Below are positions 18,977 through 26,436 of a DNA stretch of 64,000 bases, in pieces (position 1 is the stretch's first letter; every line of letters starts with the position of its first letter). Origin of the DNA: Amycolatopsis keratiniphila subsp. keratiniphila (lineage in GTDB: Bacteria; Actinomycetota; Actinomycetes; Mycobacteriales; Pseudonocardiaceae); assembly GCF_001620365.2 (NCBI RefSeq), contig NZ_LQMT02000007.1, forward strand, positions 76,216-140,215, in the 5' to 3' direction. Under the pieces are notes generated by a model. That model made no database searches, was not told the DNA's origin, and saw only the letters and a list, made by a program, of their open reading frames with translations. Made by a program: the position numbers and the translations under genes.

Positions 18977-19830
18977 CCACGATCCACAATGGACTCAAGC
19001 GGGGCGTCTCGGCACTCGGCAAACCACGCCGGGCGACCTATGTCGTGCTCACGATCTTCGTGCTGGGCTCGCTCTTCCCGTTCTACTGGTCGTTCCTGGT
19101 GGCCAGCCGGGACAGCGGGATGCTCACCGAGCGGGTGCCGCCCTTCCTGCCGGGCGGGAACTTCTTCGCCAACGCGGCGAGGGTGTTCGACACGGTGCCG
19201 TTCTGGAAGGCGCTCGCGAACAGCCTGATCGTGTCCGGCACGGTCACCCTCACCACGGTGTTGTTCTCGGCGCTCGCCGGGTTCGCGTTCGCCAAACTGC
19301 GGTTCCGCGGCCGGAACGGCCTGTTCGTGTTCATCGTCATCACCCTCGCCGTGCCGACCCAGCTCGGCATCATCCCGCTGTTCATGGCGATGTCGGAATT
19401 CGGCTGGGCCGGCGGGTTGCAGTCGGTGATCGTGCCGAACCTGGTGACCGCGTTCGGTGTCTTCTGGATGCGGCAGTACACGCTGGACGCGGTGCCGTAC
19501 GAACTGATCGAGGCGGCCAGGGTCGACGGCTGCAGCATGATCCGGATCTTCTGGAACGTCTGCCTGCCCGCGGTCCGCCCGGCGGCGGCGATCCTGGCGA
19601 TGTTCACGTTCATGACGTCGTGGAACGACTTCCTCTGGCCGCTCGTGGTGCTGGACGCCGGCAACCCCACCGTCCAGCTGGCCCTGGAGAAGCTGCAGAG
19701 CGGTTATTACGTCGACTATTCGCTGGTGCTGGCAGGAACCACCCTGGCCACCATCCCGATCCTCATCGTCTTCCTCCTCCTCGGCCGCCAGATCGTGGCC
19801 GGGATCATGCAAGGTGCCGTGAAAGGGTGA
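18973..19830 (+). CDS. cebG: Sugar ABC transporter permease, CebG type
   Basis: Second CUT1 permease, 285 residues from the ATG at 18973 (ATGA overlap with the previous stop). EAA loop: YELIEAARVDGCSMIRIFWN near residue 176-195; the segment ITLAVPTQLGIIPLFMAMSE is typical of MalG-type proteins. The C-terminus is short (GRQIVAGIMQGAVKG). Pairs with the CebF-like permease; the beta-glucosidase gene begins 2 nt after it. Confidence 0.88.
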   Translation: MTTIHNGLKRGVSALGKPRRATYVVLTIFVLGSLFPFYWSFLVASRDSGMLTERVPPFLPGGNFFANAARVFDTVPFWKALANSLIVSGTVTLTTVLFSALAGFAFAKLRFRGRNGLFVFIVITLAVPTQLGIIPLFMAMSEFGWAGGLQSVIVPNLVTAFGVFWMRQYTLDAVPYELIEAARVDGCSMIRIFWNVCLPAVRPAAAILAMFTFMTSWNDFLWPLVVLDAGNPTVQLALEKLQSGYYVDYSLVLAGTTLATIPILIVFLLLGRQIVAGIMQGAVKG

Positions 19831-19832
19831 CC

Positions 19833-21236
19833 ATGTCCGCTCATCCCGACAGTGTCCGGGCGAAGACCGCGCTGCTGTTCCCGCCCGGATTCGTGTGGGG
19901 CGCCGCCACCGCGGCCTTCCAGGTCGAAGGGGCGACTTCCGCCGACGGCCGGACCGACTCGATCTGGGACGTCTTCGCCCGCCGCCCGGGCGCCGTCGTC
20001 GGCGGCGACACCGGGGAGCCCGGCGCCGATCACTACCGGCGCTATGCCGAAGACGTCGACCTGATGCGGCGGCTCGGGCTCGGCGCGTACCGGTTCTCCC
20101 TGTCGTGGCCCCGGATCCGGCCCGACGGCGGCGCCCCGAACCCGCGGGGGCTCGCGTTCTACGACCGGCTCGTCGACAAGCTGCTCGAAGCCGGAGTGGA
20201 ACCCTGGGCAACGCTGTATCACTGGGATCTCCCCCAATCCTTGGAAGACCAGGGCGGCTGGGCGGCACGCGAGACCGCGTTCCGGTTCGCCGAATACGCC
20301 GAGACGGTCGTCGCACACCTGGGTGACCGTGTGCCGCGCTGGTCCACCCTGAACGAGCCGTGGTGCGCCGCGATGCTGGGCTACGCGCGCGGGATCCACG
20401 CGCCCGGCAGGCAGGAGCCTCGCGCCGCCGTCGCGGCCGCGCACCATCTGCTGCTCGGGCACGGGCTCGCGATGGACGTCCTGCGGCGGCACGCCCCGGC
20501 CGCGTCGTCGGGGGTGACGCTGAACCTGTATCCGGTGTCGGCGGTCGACCCGTCGTCCACTGTGGACGCGGAGGCGGCGCGCCGGATCGACGGCCTGCAG
20601 AACCGGCTGTTCCTGGATCCGGTGCTTCGTGGCTCCTACCCCGCCGATCTGCGGGCCGACCTGGCGCCGCTCGGCATCGAGGAACTCGTGCGGGACGGCG
20701 ATCTCGCGACCATAGCCGCCCCGATCGATTGGCTGGGCATCAACTACTACCGCGGCTACCAGGTCGCGGGCACTCCCCTGCCCGGCAGTGAACCGGCGGG
20801 CGCCGACTGGCTCGGCGCCCCCGACGTCCACTTCGTCCCCGACGAGGCGGCGCCCCGCACCGACTCGGGCTGGGAGGTCCAGCCGTCGCGGCTCACCGAA
20901 TGCCTGCTGCGAGTCCACCGCGACTATCGGCCGATCCCGTTGTACATCACCGAAAACGGCGCATCCTATCCCGACGCGCTGATCGGTGGGGACATCGCGG
21001 ACACCGACCGGATCGCCTTCCTCGACTCGCATCTGCGCGCCGCGTACGACGCGATCGAGGCGGGCGTCGACCTGCGCGGCTACTTCTACTGGTCGCTGCT
21101 CGACAACTTCGAGTGGGCCGAGGGGTACGCCAAACGGTTCGGCCTCGTGCACGTCGACTACGAGACCCAGCGGCGGACGCCGAAGCGGAGTGCGCTCTGG
21201 TACGCCAGGACGATCAGCCGGAACGGGCTGAGCTGA
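19833..21236 (+). CDS. bglC: GH1 beta-glucosidase
   Basis: Cytoplasmic retaining beta-glucosidase that hydrolyses imported cellobiose or aryl-beta-glucosides. 467 residues, usual for GH1, with no signal peptide. It begins with the GH1 N-terminal signature FPPGFVWGAATAAFQVEG. The acid/base Glu lies in TLNEPWCAAMLGYARG and the nucleophile Glu in YITENGASYPDA; the tryptophan-rich C-terminal block YFYWSLLDNFEWAEGYAKRF is present. Last gene of the cebEFG-bglC operon, followed by a strong hairpin. The same layout is known from Streptomyces cebEFG-bglC. Confidence 0.94.
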   Translation: MSAHPDSVRAKTALLFPPGFVWGAATAAFQVEGATSADGRTDSIWDVFARRPGAVVGGDTGEPGADHYRRYAEDVDLMRRLGLGAYRFSLSWPRIRPDGGAPNPRGLAFYDRLVDKLLEAGVEPWATLYHWDLPQSLEDQGGWAARETAFRFAEYAETVVAHLGDRVPRWSTLNEPWCAAMLGYARGIHAPGRQEPRAAVAAAHHLLLGHGLAMDVLRRHAPAASSGVTLNLYPVSAVDPSSTVDAEAARRIDGLQNRLFLDPVLRGSYPADLRADLAPLGIEELVRDGDLATIAAPIDWLGINYYRGYQVAGTPLPGSEPAGADWLGAPDVHFVPDEAAPRTDSGWEVQPSRLTECLLRVHRDYRPIPLYITENGASYPDALIGGDIADTDRIAFLDSHLRAAYDAIEAGVDLRGYFYWSLLDNFEWAEGYAKRFGLVHVDYETQRRTPKRSALWYARTISRNGLS

Positions 21237-21241
21237 GTCAC

Positions 21242-21280
21242 CCCGCCGGGATTGCGGTGGCCGCGTCCCGGCGGGTCTTG
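21242..21280 (+). terminator. Intrinsic-type terminator after bglC
   Basis: CCCGCCGGGA (21242-21251) pairs with TCCCGGCGGG (21266-21275) around a 14-nt loop; TCTTGTTAT follows. It sits 6 nt after the beta-glucosidase stop. Confidence 0.8.
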
Positions 21281-21322
21281 TTATCGTGGAGCGGACCTGA
21301 TCGAGAAACAGGGAGACCAGAC

Positions 21323-21352
21323 GTGGCAGGTGAAGACGACATCTCCGGGTGA
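21323..21352 (+). CDS. Nine-residue leader peptide upstream of the ABC-F gene
   Basis: GTG at 21323 preceded by GGGAGA at 21311-21316 (6-nt spacing) opens a ten-codon frame, M-A-G-E-D-D-I-S-G-stop. Its last codons lie inside hairpin 21343-21359. A short ORF with a good ribosome site ahead of an antibiotic-resistance ABC-F gene is the usual layout of ribosome-mediated attenuation; stalling here would change downstream folding. The peptide sequence itself is not one I recognise. Confidence 0.5.
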   Translation: MAGEDDISG

Positions 21353-21417
21353 GCCGGAGTTGGCAGGCCACCGGCGTTGATGCCGATGTGGCCACTTTGT
21401 CGTCCCCTCTAAGCCAC
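21343..21417 (+). promoter_or_regulatory. Candidate attenuator hairpins in the ABC-F leader
   Basis: Hairpin 1: CTCCGG (21343-21348) with CCGGAG (21354-21359), overlapping the leader stop codon. Hairpin 2: GGCCACCGGC (21366-21375) with GCCG and GTGGCC (21382-21393), followed by ACTTTGT. GTGGC at 21388-21392 can pair instead with GCCAC at 21413-21417, which would open hairpin 2. Mutually exclusive stems after a leader ORF fit an attenuator. Folding energies were not computed. Confidence 0.5.
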
Positions 21418-21470
21418 GTCCACCGCGGTGCTGCCTTGCGGCGCCCGCTGTCTTTCACGAGGTCATTTCC

Positions 21471-23090
21471 ATGTCAGACGCCTTCGTCGTCGTGTCCGCC
21501 TTGTCGTTCGCCTGGCCGGACGACACCCAGGTCTTCGACGACCTGTCCTTCACCGTGCCCGGAGGCCGCACCGGCCTGGTCGCGCCGAACGGGGCGGGCA
21601 AGAGCACGCTTCTCAAACTGATCGCCGGCGAGCTTCGGCCGCTCTCCGGATCCGTCTCCGTCCAGGGAGTCCTTGGCTATCTGCCGCAGTCGCTGCCGCT
21701 CACCGCCGACCTGGACGTGGCCGAGGTGCTGGGCATCGCGCCGCAGCTCGCGGCGTTGAGCGCCATCGAGTCCGGTGACGCGAGCGACGAGCACTTCACC
21801 ACCATCGGGACCGACTGGGACATCGAGGAGCGCACCCGCGCGCAACTCGACCGGCTCGGCCTCGACGGCATCTCGCTGGACCGGAGCCTGCGGACGTTGA
21901 GCGGCGGGCAGATCATCTCCCTCGGCCTGGCCGCCCAGCTGCTCAAACGGCCGGACGTCCTGCTGCTGGACGAACCGACCAACAACCTCGACCTCGACGC
22001 CCGCCGCAAGCTCTACGGCGTGCTCGAGGACTGGTCCGGCTGCCTTCTGCTGGTAAGTCACGACCGGGAATTGCTCGACCGGATGGACCGGATCGCCGAA
22101 CTCGACCGCGGCGATCTCCGGTACCACGGCGGGAACTTCACTCAATACGAAGCGGCGGTCAAGGCCGAGCAGGAGGTCGCCGAACGCAACGTCCGCAGCG
22201 CCGAGCAAGAGGTCAAACGCGAGAAGCGGGAGATGCAGCAGGCGCGCGAACGGGCGGCGCGGCGCGCGGGCAACGCGGCACGCAACCTCGGCAACGCCGG
22301 TCTGCCGAAGATCTTCGCCGGCACCATGAAACGCAACGCCCAGGAGTCCGCCGGCAAGGCGAACGAGACGCACGCGGCCCGCGTCAGCGATGCGAAGAAC
22401 CGTCTCGACGAGGCCGAACGCTCCCTTCGCGACGATCACAAGATCGCGTTGATCCTGCCGGGCACCAACGTCCCCGCCGGGCGCACGATGTTCCACGGCG
22501 AGCACATCCAAGTCCGCTACGGCGACCGGAACATCTTCGCGGGCGACGGCGTCGACCTGACGATCCGCGGCCCCGAGCGGATCGCGCTGACCGGCGGGAA
22601 CGGTACGGGGAAGTCGACACTCCTGCGGGTGCTCAACGGCGACCTCGTCCCGGACAGCGGCGTGCTGAAGCGGTCGGAGGGCCGGATCGCGTACCTCTCC
22701 CAGCGGCTCGATCTGCTGGACCTCGACCGGACCATCGCCGAGAACTTCGCCACGTTCGCCCCGAGCCTCCCCGAGTCGCAGCGGATGACCCTCCTCGCCC
22801 GCTTCCTGTTTCGAGGCGCGCGAAGCCAGCTTCCCGTCGGCGTGCTCTCCGGCGGCGAGCGCCTGCGAGCCACGCTGGCCTGCGTCCTGTTCGCCGAACC
22901 CGCGCCGCAACTGCTCCTGCTGGACGAGCCGACCAACAATCTGGACCTGGTCAGCGTCGGACAGCTGGAGAGCGCGCTGGGGGCCTATCAGGGGGCTTTC
23001 GTGGTGGTGAGCCACGATGAGCGGTTCCTGAAGGAGATCAAGGTGGATCGGCGGGTTCGGTTGGCCGATGGGGCTCTTGTGGAGTCCTGA
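21471..23090 (+). CDS. ABC-F ATPase, probable ribosome-protection protein
   Basis: Soluble tandem-ABC protein of 539 residues without membrane segments. ABC1: Walker [14 protein letters not shown] near residue 40, signature LSGGQIISLGLAAQLL, Walker B VLLLDEPTNNLDLD. A charged linker rich in Lys, Arg and Glu follows (residues about 220-320). ABC2: Walker A TGGNGTGKSTLLRVL, signature LSGGERLRATLACVLF, Walker B LLLLDEPTNNLDLV. Both catalytic Glu residues are present. ABC-F proteins bind the ribosomal E site and displace antibiotics or rescue stalled translation. The unusually long leader with a short ORF suggests antibiotic-induced expression, which favours a resistance-type rather than a housekeeping EttA-type protein. 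The drug class cannot be told. Confidence 0.85.
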   Translation: MSDAFVVVSALSFAWPDDTQVFDDLSFTVPGGRTGLVAPNGAGKSTLLKLIAGELRPLSGSVSVQGVLGYLPQSLPLTADLDVAEVLGIAPQLAALSAIESGDASDEHFTTIGTDWDIEERTRAQLDRLGLDGISLDRSLRTLSGGQIISLGLAAQLLKRPDVLLLDEPTNNLDLDARRKLYGVLEDWSGCLLLVSHDRELLDRMDRIAELDRGDLRYHGGNFTQYEAAVKAEQEVAERNVRSAEQEVKREKREMQQARERAARRAGNAARNLGNAGLPKIFAGTMKRNAQESAGKANETHAARVSDAKNRLDEAERSLRDDHKIALILPGTNVPAGRTMFHGEHIQVRYGDRNIFAGDGVDLTIRGPERIALTGGNGTGKSTLLRVLNGDLVPDSGVLKRSEGRIAYLSQRLDLLDLDRTIAENFATFAPSLPESQRMTLLARFLFRGARSQLPVGVLSGGERLRATLACVLFAEPAPQLLLLDEPTNNLDLVSVGQLESALGAYQGAFVVVSHDERFLKEIKVDRRVRLADGALVES

Positions 23091-23180
23091 TTCGGCGGCG
23101 GGTTGAGTGGCTCGGCAGTGGTAAGGACGGTTCTGACCAAGGGGGCCTTGGCTGCCTACCGGCTTCCGGTGCTGGAGGTG

Positions 23181-23235
23181 TGTCGCGAAAGCCACTTTCA
23201 GGACGTCTGACGTCGCGAAAGTGGCTTTCGCGACA
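23181..23235. repeat. Palindromic repeat family B, copy 1
   Basis: Arms of 19 nt (23181-23199 and 23217-23235) carry TGTCGCGAAAGCCACTTTC and its complement. It lies 90 nt after the ABC-F stop, with CCAAGGGGGCCTTGG just before it, so it can serve as terminator. Copy 2 follows at 23274. Confidence 0.85.
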
Positions 23236-23273
23236 TGATCGCCAGTGCGGTATCGGGCCCGGCCGCGGTCGAG

Positions 23274-23326
23274 GTTGCGAAAGCCACTTTCGCAACGTTG
23301 AAGGTTGCGAAAGTGGCTTTCGCAAC
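23274..23326. repeat. Palindromic repeat family B, copy 2
   Basis: Perfect arms of 23 nt (23274-23296 and 23304-23326) with a 7-nt loop; core TTGCGAAAGCCACTTTCGCA. Each arm is itself nearly palindromic, so it can fold as one long or two short hairpins. Confidence 0.88.
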
Positions 23327-23483
23327 GTCGGCGGCGACGGCCGAGCGCTACCACCGCGCGACCGTAGGTACCTAAGACACCCTTGGCTAGAAATTCGTTA
23401 CGTGTGGATATCAGGTCGTCCAACGCCCCAAAATCCACACAGTCCGTCGCCGACGCTCGACCGAATAGCGACAATCCCCCGCA

Positions 23484-23663
23484 GAAAAGAAAAGGTCCCG
23501 CTTCCGCTCAGCGAAGGCTGGGGGTTCCTGCGAGCAGGAAGCGGGAGTTTGTGGCCGGTACGGGGGCCGCCTCTCGGCGAGTGGCTCGACACGGCTCCGG
23601 CCGGACCGGTATTCCGTGAAGGCGAAGGGTGAGGCCCGGGGGCACCATCCGTACCGACACTCT
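23484..23663 (-). ncRNA. Candidate small RNA, left copy of a tandem pair
   Basis: Predicted minus-strand transcript of about 180 nt. It would start near 23663, downstream of GGGAAC-N16-CGTT (23693-23668), and end at an intrinsic terminator: TCCCGCTTCC (23496-23505) pairs with GGAAGCGGGA (23537-23546), then TTTTCTTTT on the minus strand (23493-23484). A second stem is possible upstream, and both hairpins expose a CCCCC run in the loop. The 247-bp right copy has the same promoter, body and terminator. No conserved reading frame survives between copies. C-rich loops recall actinobacterial 6C-type RNAs that pair with G-rich ribosome sites, but identity with 6C is not claimed. Confidence 0.6.
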
Positions 23664-23667
23664 CTAC

Positions 23668-23693
23668 AACGCACCACCGCCGGAAATGTTCCC
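23668..23693 (-). promoter_or_regulatory. ECF-sigma-like promoter of the left small RNA
   Basis: On the minus strand GGGAAC (23693-23688) and CGTT (23671-23668) are 16 nt apart, as in SigE-class ECF promoters (GGAAC-N16-CGTT). The identical arrangement lies 248 nt to the right. Confidence 0.6.
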
Positions 23694-23736
23694 CGTCGGC
23701 GTGCCCGAATCGATGTGACCCGCGTCTACAACGAAC

Positions 23737-23910
23737 AAAAAGACCCGCTCCCGCTCAGCGAAGGCCTGGGGGTTACCTGCGAGCGGAAGCGGGAGCAAAG
23801 GCCGATACGGTGGGCCGCCTCTCGGCGAAAGGCACGACATGGCTCCGGCCGGACCGGTATTCCATGAAGGCGAAGGGTGAGGCCCGGGGGCACCATCCGT
23901 ACCGACACCC
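23737..23910 (-). ncRNA. Candidate small RNA, right copy of a tandem pair
   Basis: Predicted minus-strand transcript of about 175 nt starting near 23910. The 5' part can pair GGGTG with CACCC around a loop containing CCCCC. The 3' terminator pairs GCTCCCGCT with AGCGGGAGC (23788-23796 with 23747-23755), with CCCCC in the loop, followed by GGGTCTTTTTGTT on the minus strand. The stem sequence differs from the left copy on both sides, so pairing is kept while the sequence changes, which is evidence for a functional RNA. No meaningful ORF. Confidence 0.62.
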
Positions 23911-23915
23911 TCTAC

Positions 23916-23941
23916 AACGCCACGCCCCCGAAAACGTTCCC
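23916..23941 (-). promoter_or_regulatory. ECF-sigma-like promoter of the right small RNA
   Basis: Minus-strand GGGAAC (23941-23936), 16-nt spacer, CGTT (23919-23916), then GTAGAGGGTG. Same geometry as the left copy although the spacer sequence has diverged. Confidence 0.62.
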
Positions 23942-23984
23942 CCCGAAAAGAGTGACGCGCGTCAACACACGAATGCGCTAACGC

Positions 23985-24329
23985 TCAGCAAGGCGGCGGA
24001 ACCTGGGCGACGAGTTCCTCGGGAGCGGAAAGCCGCCACGCCTCGTAGACCAATTCGGTCAGCTCGTCGGATTCGATGCCGTCGAGGTAGACCACCACCC
24101 AGCCGAATCCCCCGGCCGTGAACTGCACCTCGAAGACGTCGGGCCGTTCGGCCACGAGGGCTTCCTGCTCCGAGAGGGTCTGCTTCAGGCCGACGGTCTG
24201 GGTCCGCGGCCAGTAGTAGCCGAACCGCTTCCCGCGCACGCTGAACGACTCCCACTCCTTCGCGTCGGAGCGCTCGACGTCGGCGAGCGTCTTCAGCATC
24301 CGGTGGAACTCGTCACTCGACACGCTCAT
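23985..24329 (-). CDS. MmcQ/YjbR-family protein
   Basis: Small cytoplasmic protein of 114 residues from the ATG at 24329. It fits the YjbR/MmcQ fold, known for a CyaY-like DNA-binding-type structure but without a settled biochemical role. Visible features: FHRMLKTLADVERSDAKEW, the central KRFGYYWPRTQTVGLKQ and FTAGGFGWVVVYLDGIES, and a C-terminal ELTELVYEAWRLSAPEELV. An in-frame extension to 24440 lacks a better start. Monocistronic; divergent from the methyltransferase gene and downstream-facing to the small RNA pair. Confidence 0.75.
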   Translation of the reverse strand: MSVSSDEFHRMLKTLADVERSDAKEWESFSVRGKRFGYYWPRTQTVGLKQTLSEQEALVAERPDVFEVQFTAGGFGWVVVYLDGIESDELTELVYEAWRLSAPEELVAQVPPPC

Positions 24330-24460
24330 CTGAACCCCAAACCCCAGGAACTCCGTCCGTCCCAGTCTAAACGGCCACTTCCTTTGAGGACGCGAGACGG
24401 CGATACGAAGCAGCGGTAGATTCGCCCGAGGAAGATCCACTCGATCCGGGGAGCTGCGTA

Positions 24461-25090
24461 ATGGACCGACCCGTCACCGCGGCGGAACTGTTCGACGCCA
24501 TCGGTTCCGACTACGAAGACGTCTTCGGGCGGGCCCCGGCGGTCGACCGGGCGGTGCGGCATCTGCTGAGCGCCCTGCCGCCGTCGTCGAGGGTGCTCGA
24601 CATCGGCAGCGGCACCGGAAAACCGGTCGCCGAGGACCTGTCGTCCGCAGGCCATCGGGTGACCGGGCTCGACGTGTCGTCGGTGATGATCGACATCGCG
24701 CGCGAGCAGGTTCCGGCCGCCACGTTCGTGCACGCCGATGTGCGCGAGTGGACCTCGCCGCCCGAGACCTGGGAAGCCGTCTGCGCCTTCTTCCCGTTCC
24801 TCCAGATGCCCCGCAAGGACACCGAAGCCGTACTCGCCGACATCGCGCGCTGGCTGGTCCCGGGAGGTCTTTTCGCGCTGGTCACCGTTCCGAAGGACGC
24901 CGAGGACGCGCCGGCTGAGTTCTTCAGCCGCTCCTTCCTCGTGACCAGTTTCGCGCCGGACGACCTCGTCCGGCGGGTCGAGGCGGCCGGGCTGGAGGTC
25001 ACCGGCACGCATTCCGAGGTCTTCACCGCCGACGAGCCGGGGACCCCGCCGGAGGAACACCTCCTGATCACCGCCCGGCGTCCGGCCTGA
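24461..25090 (+). CDS. Class I SAM-dependent methyltransferase
   Basis: Soluble methyltransferase of 209 residues. Motif I VLDIGSGTGKPVAEDL (residues about 45-60), motif II GLDVSSVMIDIARE, acidic motif FVHADVREW and LVPGGLFALVTVP after the central sheet identify the Rossmann-type fold. The substrate cannot be told; the family (Methyltransf_11/25-like) covers small molecules, quinones and proteins. The glycosyltransferase gene starts 2 nt after its stop, so the two are co-transcribed and may modify the same molecule, but no other biosynthetic genes are near. Confidence 0.85.
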   Translation: MDRPVTAAELFDAIGSDYEDVFGRAPAVDRAVRHLLSALPPSSRVLDIGSGTGKPVAEDLSSAGHRVTGLDVSSVMIDIAREQVPAATFVHADVREWTSPPETWEAVCAFFPFLQMPRKDTEAVLADIARWLVPGGLFALVTVPKDAEDAPAEFFSRSFLVTSFAPDDLVRRVEAAGLEVTGTHSEVFTADEPGTPPEEHLLITARRPA

Positions 25091-25092
25091 TC

Positions 25093-25887
25093 ATGCCGAC
25101 CATCAGCGTGATCACCCCGGTCCATCCGCCGAGCCTGCCGTACTTGGCCGAGGCCTTCGAATCCCTCGCCGCGCAGGAACTCCCGCCGGGCTGGGCCTGG
25201 GAATGGCTGGTGCAGGAGGACGGCGAGACCGGGCTGCTCGACGGCGCCCTCCCCGCGGACGCACGGGTGCTGCCCGGCTCGGGCCGCCGGGGCGGCCCCG
25301 GGGTCGCGCGGATGATGGCCCTGTCCCGCTCCTCCGGGGAGCTGATCAAAGCCCTCGACGCGGACGACCTGTTGGCGCCCGGCGCACTCTCCCGGGACAT
25401 CGCCGCGCTCTCGGACCCCGCGATCGACTGGACCACGTGCCGGGTCCTGGACCTCCTGCCGGACGGCACCACGACCGGCTTCGACAGCGACCCCGACGAG
25501 GGACCCATCGAGCGCGGAGCGATCCTGCGGCACTGGCAGCGCAACGGCTACGTGTCGTCGGTGGTGGCCGGGACCTTGTGCATCCGCCGCGAACTGCTGC
25601 TGGAGCTCGGCGGCTGGATGGCGCTGCCCGCGTCGGAGGACACCGGGCTGGTCCTCGCCGCCAACGCCTGCTCGGACGGCTACTTCATCGCCACGTGCGG
25701 CATGTTCTACCGCAAGTGGCCCGGACAGGTCACCAGGTCCGCGGCGCACAACGACGACGGCGAGCGGCTCGCGCGGATGAGGCTGATCGGGGAACGCGCC
25801 GAGGTCATGTCGGCAGGTCGACGATGTCGAGCAACGCCTTCGCGCACAGATCCCGGATCTCGTCCCGGGTCAGCCTCCGGTACTTGA
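25093..25887 (+). CDS. Family 2 glycosyltransferase
   Basis: GT-A-fold glycosyltransferase of 264 residues with N-terminal ISVITPVHPPSLPYLAEAFE, GPGVARMMALSRSSGELIKA and the DxD-like metal site ALDADDLL near residue 93. The acceptor region includes ASEDTGLVLAANACSDG. No membrane segment. Its last 83 nt overlap the convergent TetR gene on the other strand, and the C-terminal tail (from about residue 238) is low-complexity and Arg/Ser-rich, perhaps only a by-product of the overlap. Substrate unknown; pairs with the methyltransferase upstream. Confidence 0.8.
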   Translation: MPTISVITPVHPPSLPYLAEAFESLAAQELPPGWAWEWLVQEDGETGLLDGALPADARVLPGSGRRGGPGVARMMALSRSSGELIKALDADDLLAPGALSRDIAALSDPAIDWTTCRVLDLLPDGTTTGFDSDPDEGPIERGAILRHWQRNGYVSSVVAGTLCIRRELLLELGGWMALPASEDTGLVLAANACSDGYFIATCGMFYRKWPGQVTRSAAHNDDGERLARMRLIGERAEVMSAGRRCRATPSRTDPGSRPGSASGT

Positions 25888-26401
25888 GCCAGTCGAGGCA
25901 GACAGCCACGACGAAGGCCAGCCAACCGCGGACGAGCACCCGCAGGGCCTCCGGCGGCTCGCCGTCCGGGCACAGCACCTCGAGGATACGGCGGCCCTGT
26001 TCGGCGAAGTTGTTGTCCAGGACCTCGCGGACACCGTCGACGGCGATCGACGTGCCCGAGTGCAGCGCCCGGTACCCGTCCTCGTTGGCTTCGACGTAGC
26101 GGAGGTACGCGTCGAGGCCGGCCGTCAGCTGTTCTTCGACCGGCAGCGTGGGGTCGGACTTGGTCATCTCGAGCAGGCGTTCGCCCTGTGACCTGATGAC
26201 CTCGGTGACGAAGTCCCGTTTCGTCGGGAAGTAGTGGTACAGCAGCCCCCGGGACACTTCGGCGATGTCCGCGACCTGCTCGATCCACACGTCGTCGTAC
26301 GGCCGCTCCGCGAACAGGCGGGCACCGATCCGCAGCAGTTGTTCCCGCCGCTCGGCGGTGGTCAGCCTGCTGCGGGGCTTCCCGGAAGTACTCGGCGCCA
26401 T
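25805..26401 (-). CDS. TetR-family repressor, divergent from the P450 gene
   Basis: 198 residues from the ATG at 26401; a GTG at 26425 would add eight residues but lies within the candidate operator. The TetR DNA-binding domain is clear: RREQLLRIGARLFAERPYDD, VADIAEVSRGLLYHYFPTKR (residues about 20-65). The C-terminal ligand domain has no known signature. The divergent layout with a CYP102-like P450 matches Bm3R1/CYP102 pairs of bacilli, where fatty-acid-like ligands release the repressor. It overlaps the 3' end of the glycosyltransferase by 83 nt. Confidence 0.85.
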   Translation of the reverse strand: MAPSTSGKPRSRLTTAERREQLLRIGARLFAERPYDDVWIEQVADIAEVSRGLLYHYFPTKRDFVTEVIRSQGERLLEMTKSDPTLPVEEQLTAGLDAYLRYVEANEDGYRALHSGTSIAVDGVREVLDNNFAEQGRRILEVLCPDGEPPEALRVLVRGWLAFVVAVCLDWLKYRRLTRDEIRDLCAKALLDIVDLPT

Positions 26402-26414
26402 CCGGGCATCGTAC

Positions 26415-26436
26415 TTACTTGACACGGGTTCAGTAA
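26415..26436. promoter_or_regulatory. Candidate TetR operator between repressor and P450
   Basis: TTACTTGAC (26415-26423) and GTTCAGTAA (26428-26436) form an imperfect inverted repeat, 7 of 9 positions paired, around ACGG. It lies in the only intergenic space shared by the two genes and is the most AT-rich part of it. A TTGACA at 26419 overlaps it. Confidence 0.55.

Larger units (their letters stand above)
23484..23941. repeat. Tandem duplication, 247-bp unit
   Basis: Two direct copies offset by about 247 nt. The segment from CCGGACCGGTATTCC through TCTACAACGC (about 23609-23672 and 23856-23920) is almost identical; the terminator arms differ but with compensating changes. The unit holds a promoter, a transcribed body and a terminator, all on the minus strand. 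The region 23091-23984 contains no protein gene I can support. Confidence 0.85.

Noticed and set aside
23484..23941. c-di-AMP, cobalamin or other known riboswitch
   Set aside because: No conserved riboswitch core was recognised, and the transcripts end at terminators with no downstream gene in the same direction.
23091..23984. Remnant mobile element
   Set aside because: Direct repeats and palindromes are present, but no transposase fragment, terminal inverted repeats or target duplication was found.
23616..24121. Small ORFs within the 247-bp repeats
   Set aside because: Frames differ between copies and are cut by indels; nucleotide pairing is kept instead, so RNA genes are the better explanation.
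24461..25887. Secondary-metabolite gene cluster
   Set aside because: A methyltransferase and a glycosyltransferase alone, with no core biosynthetic enzyme nearby.
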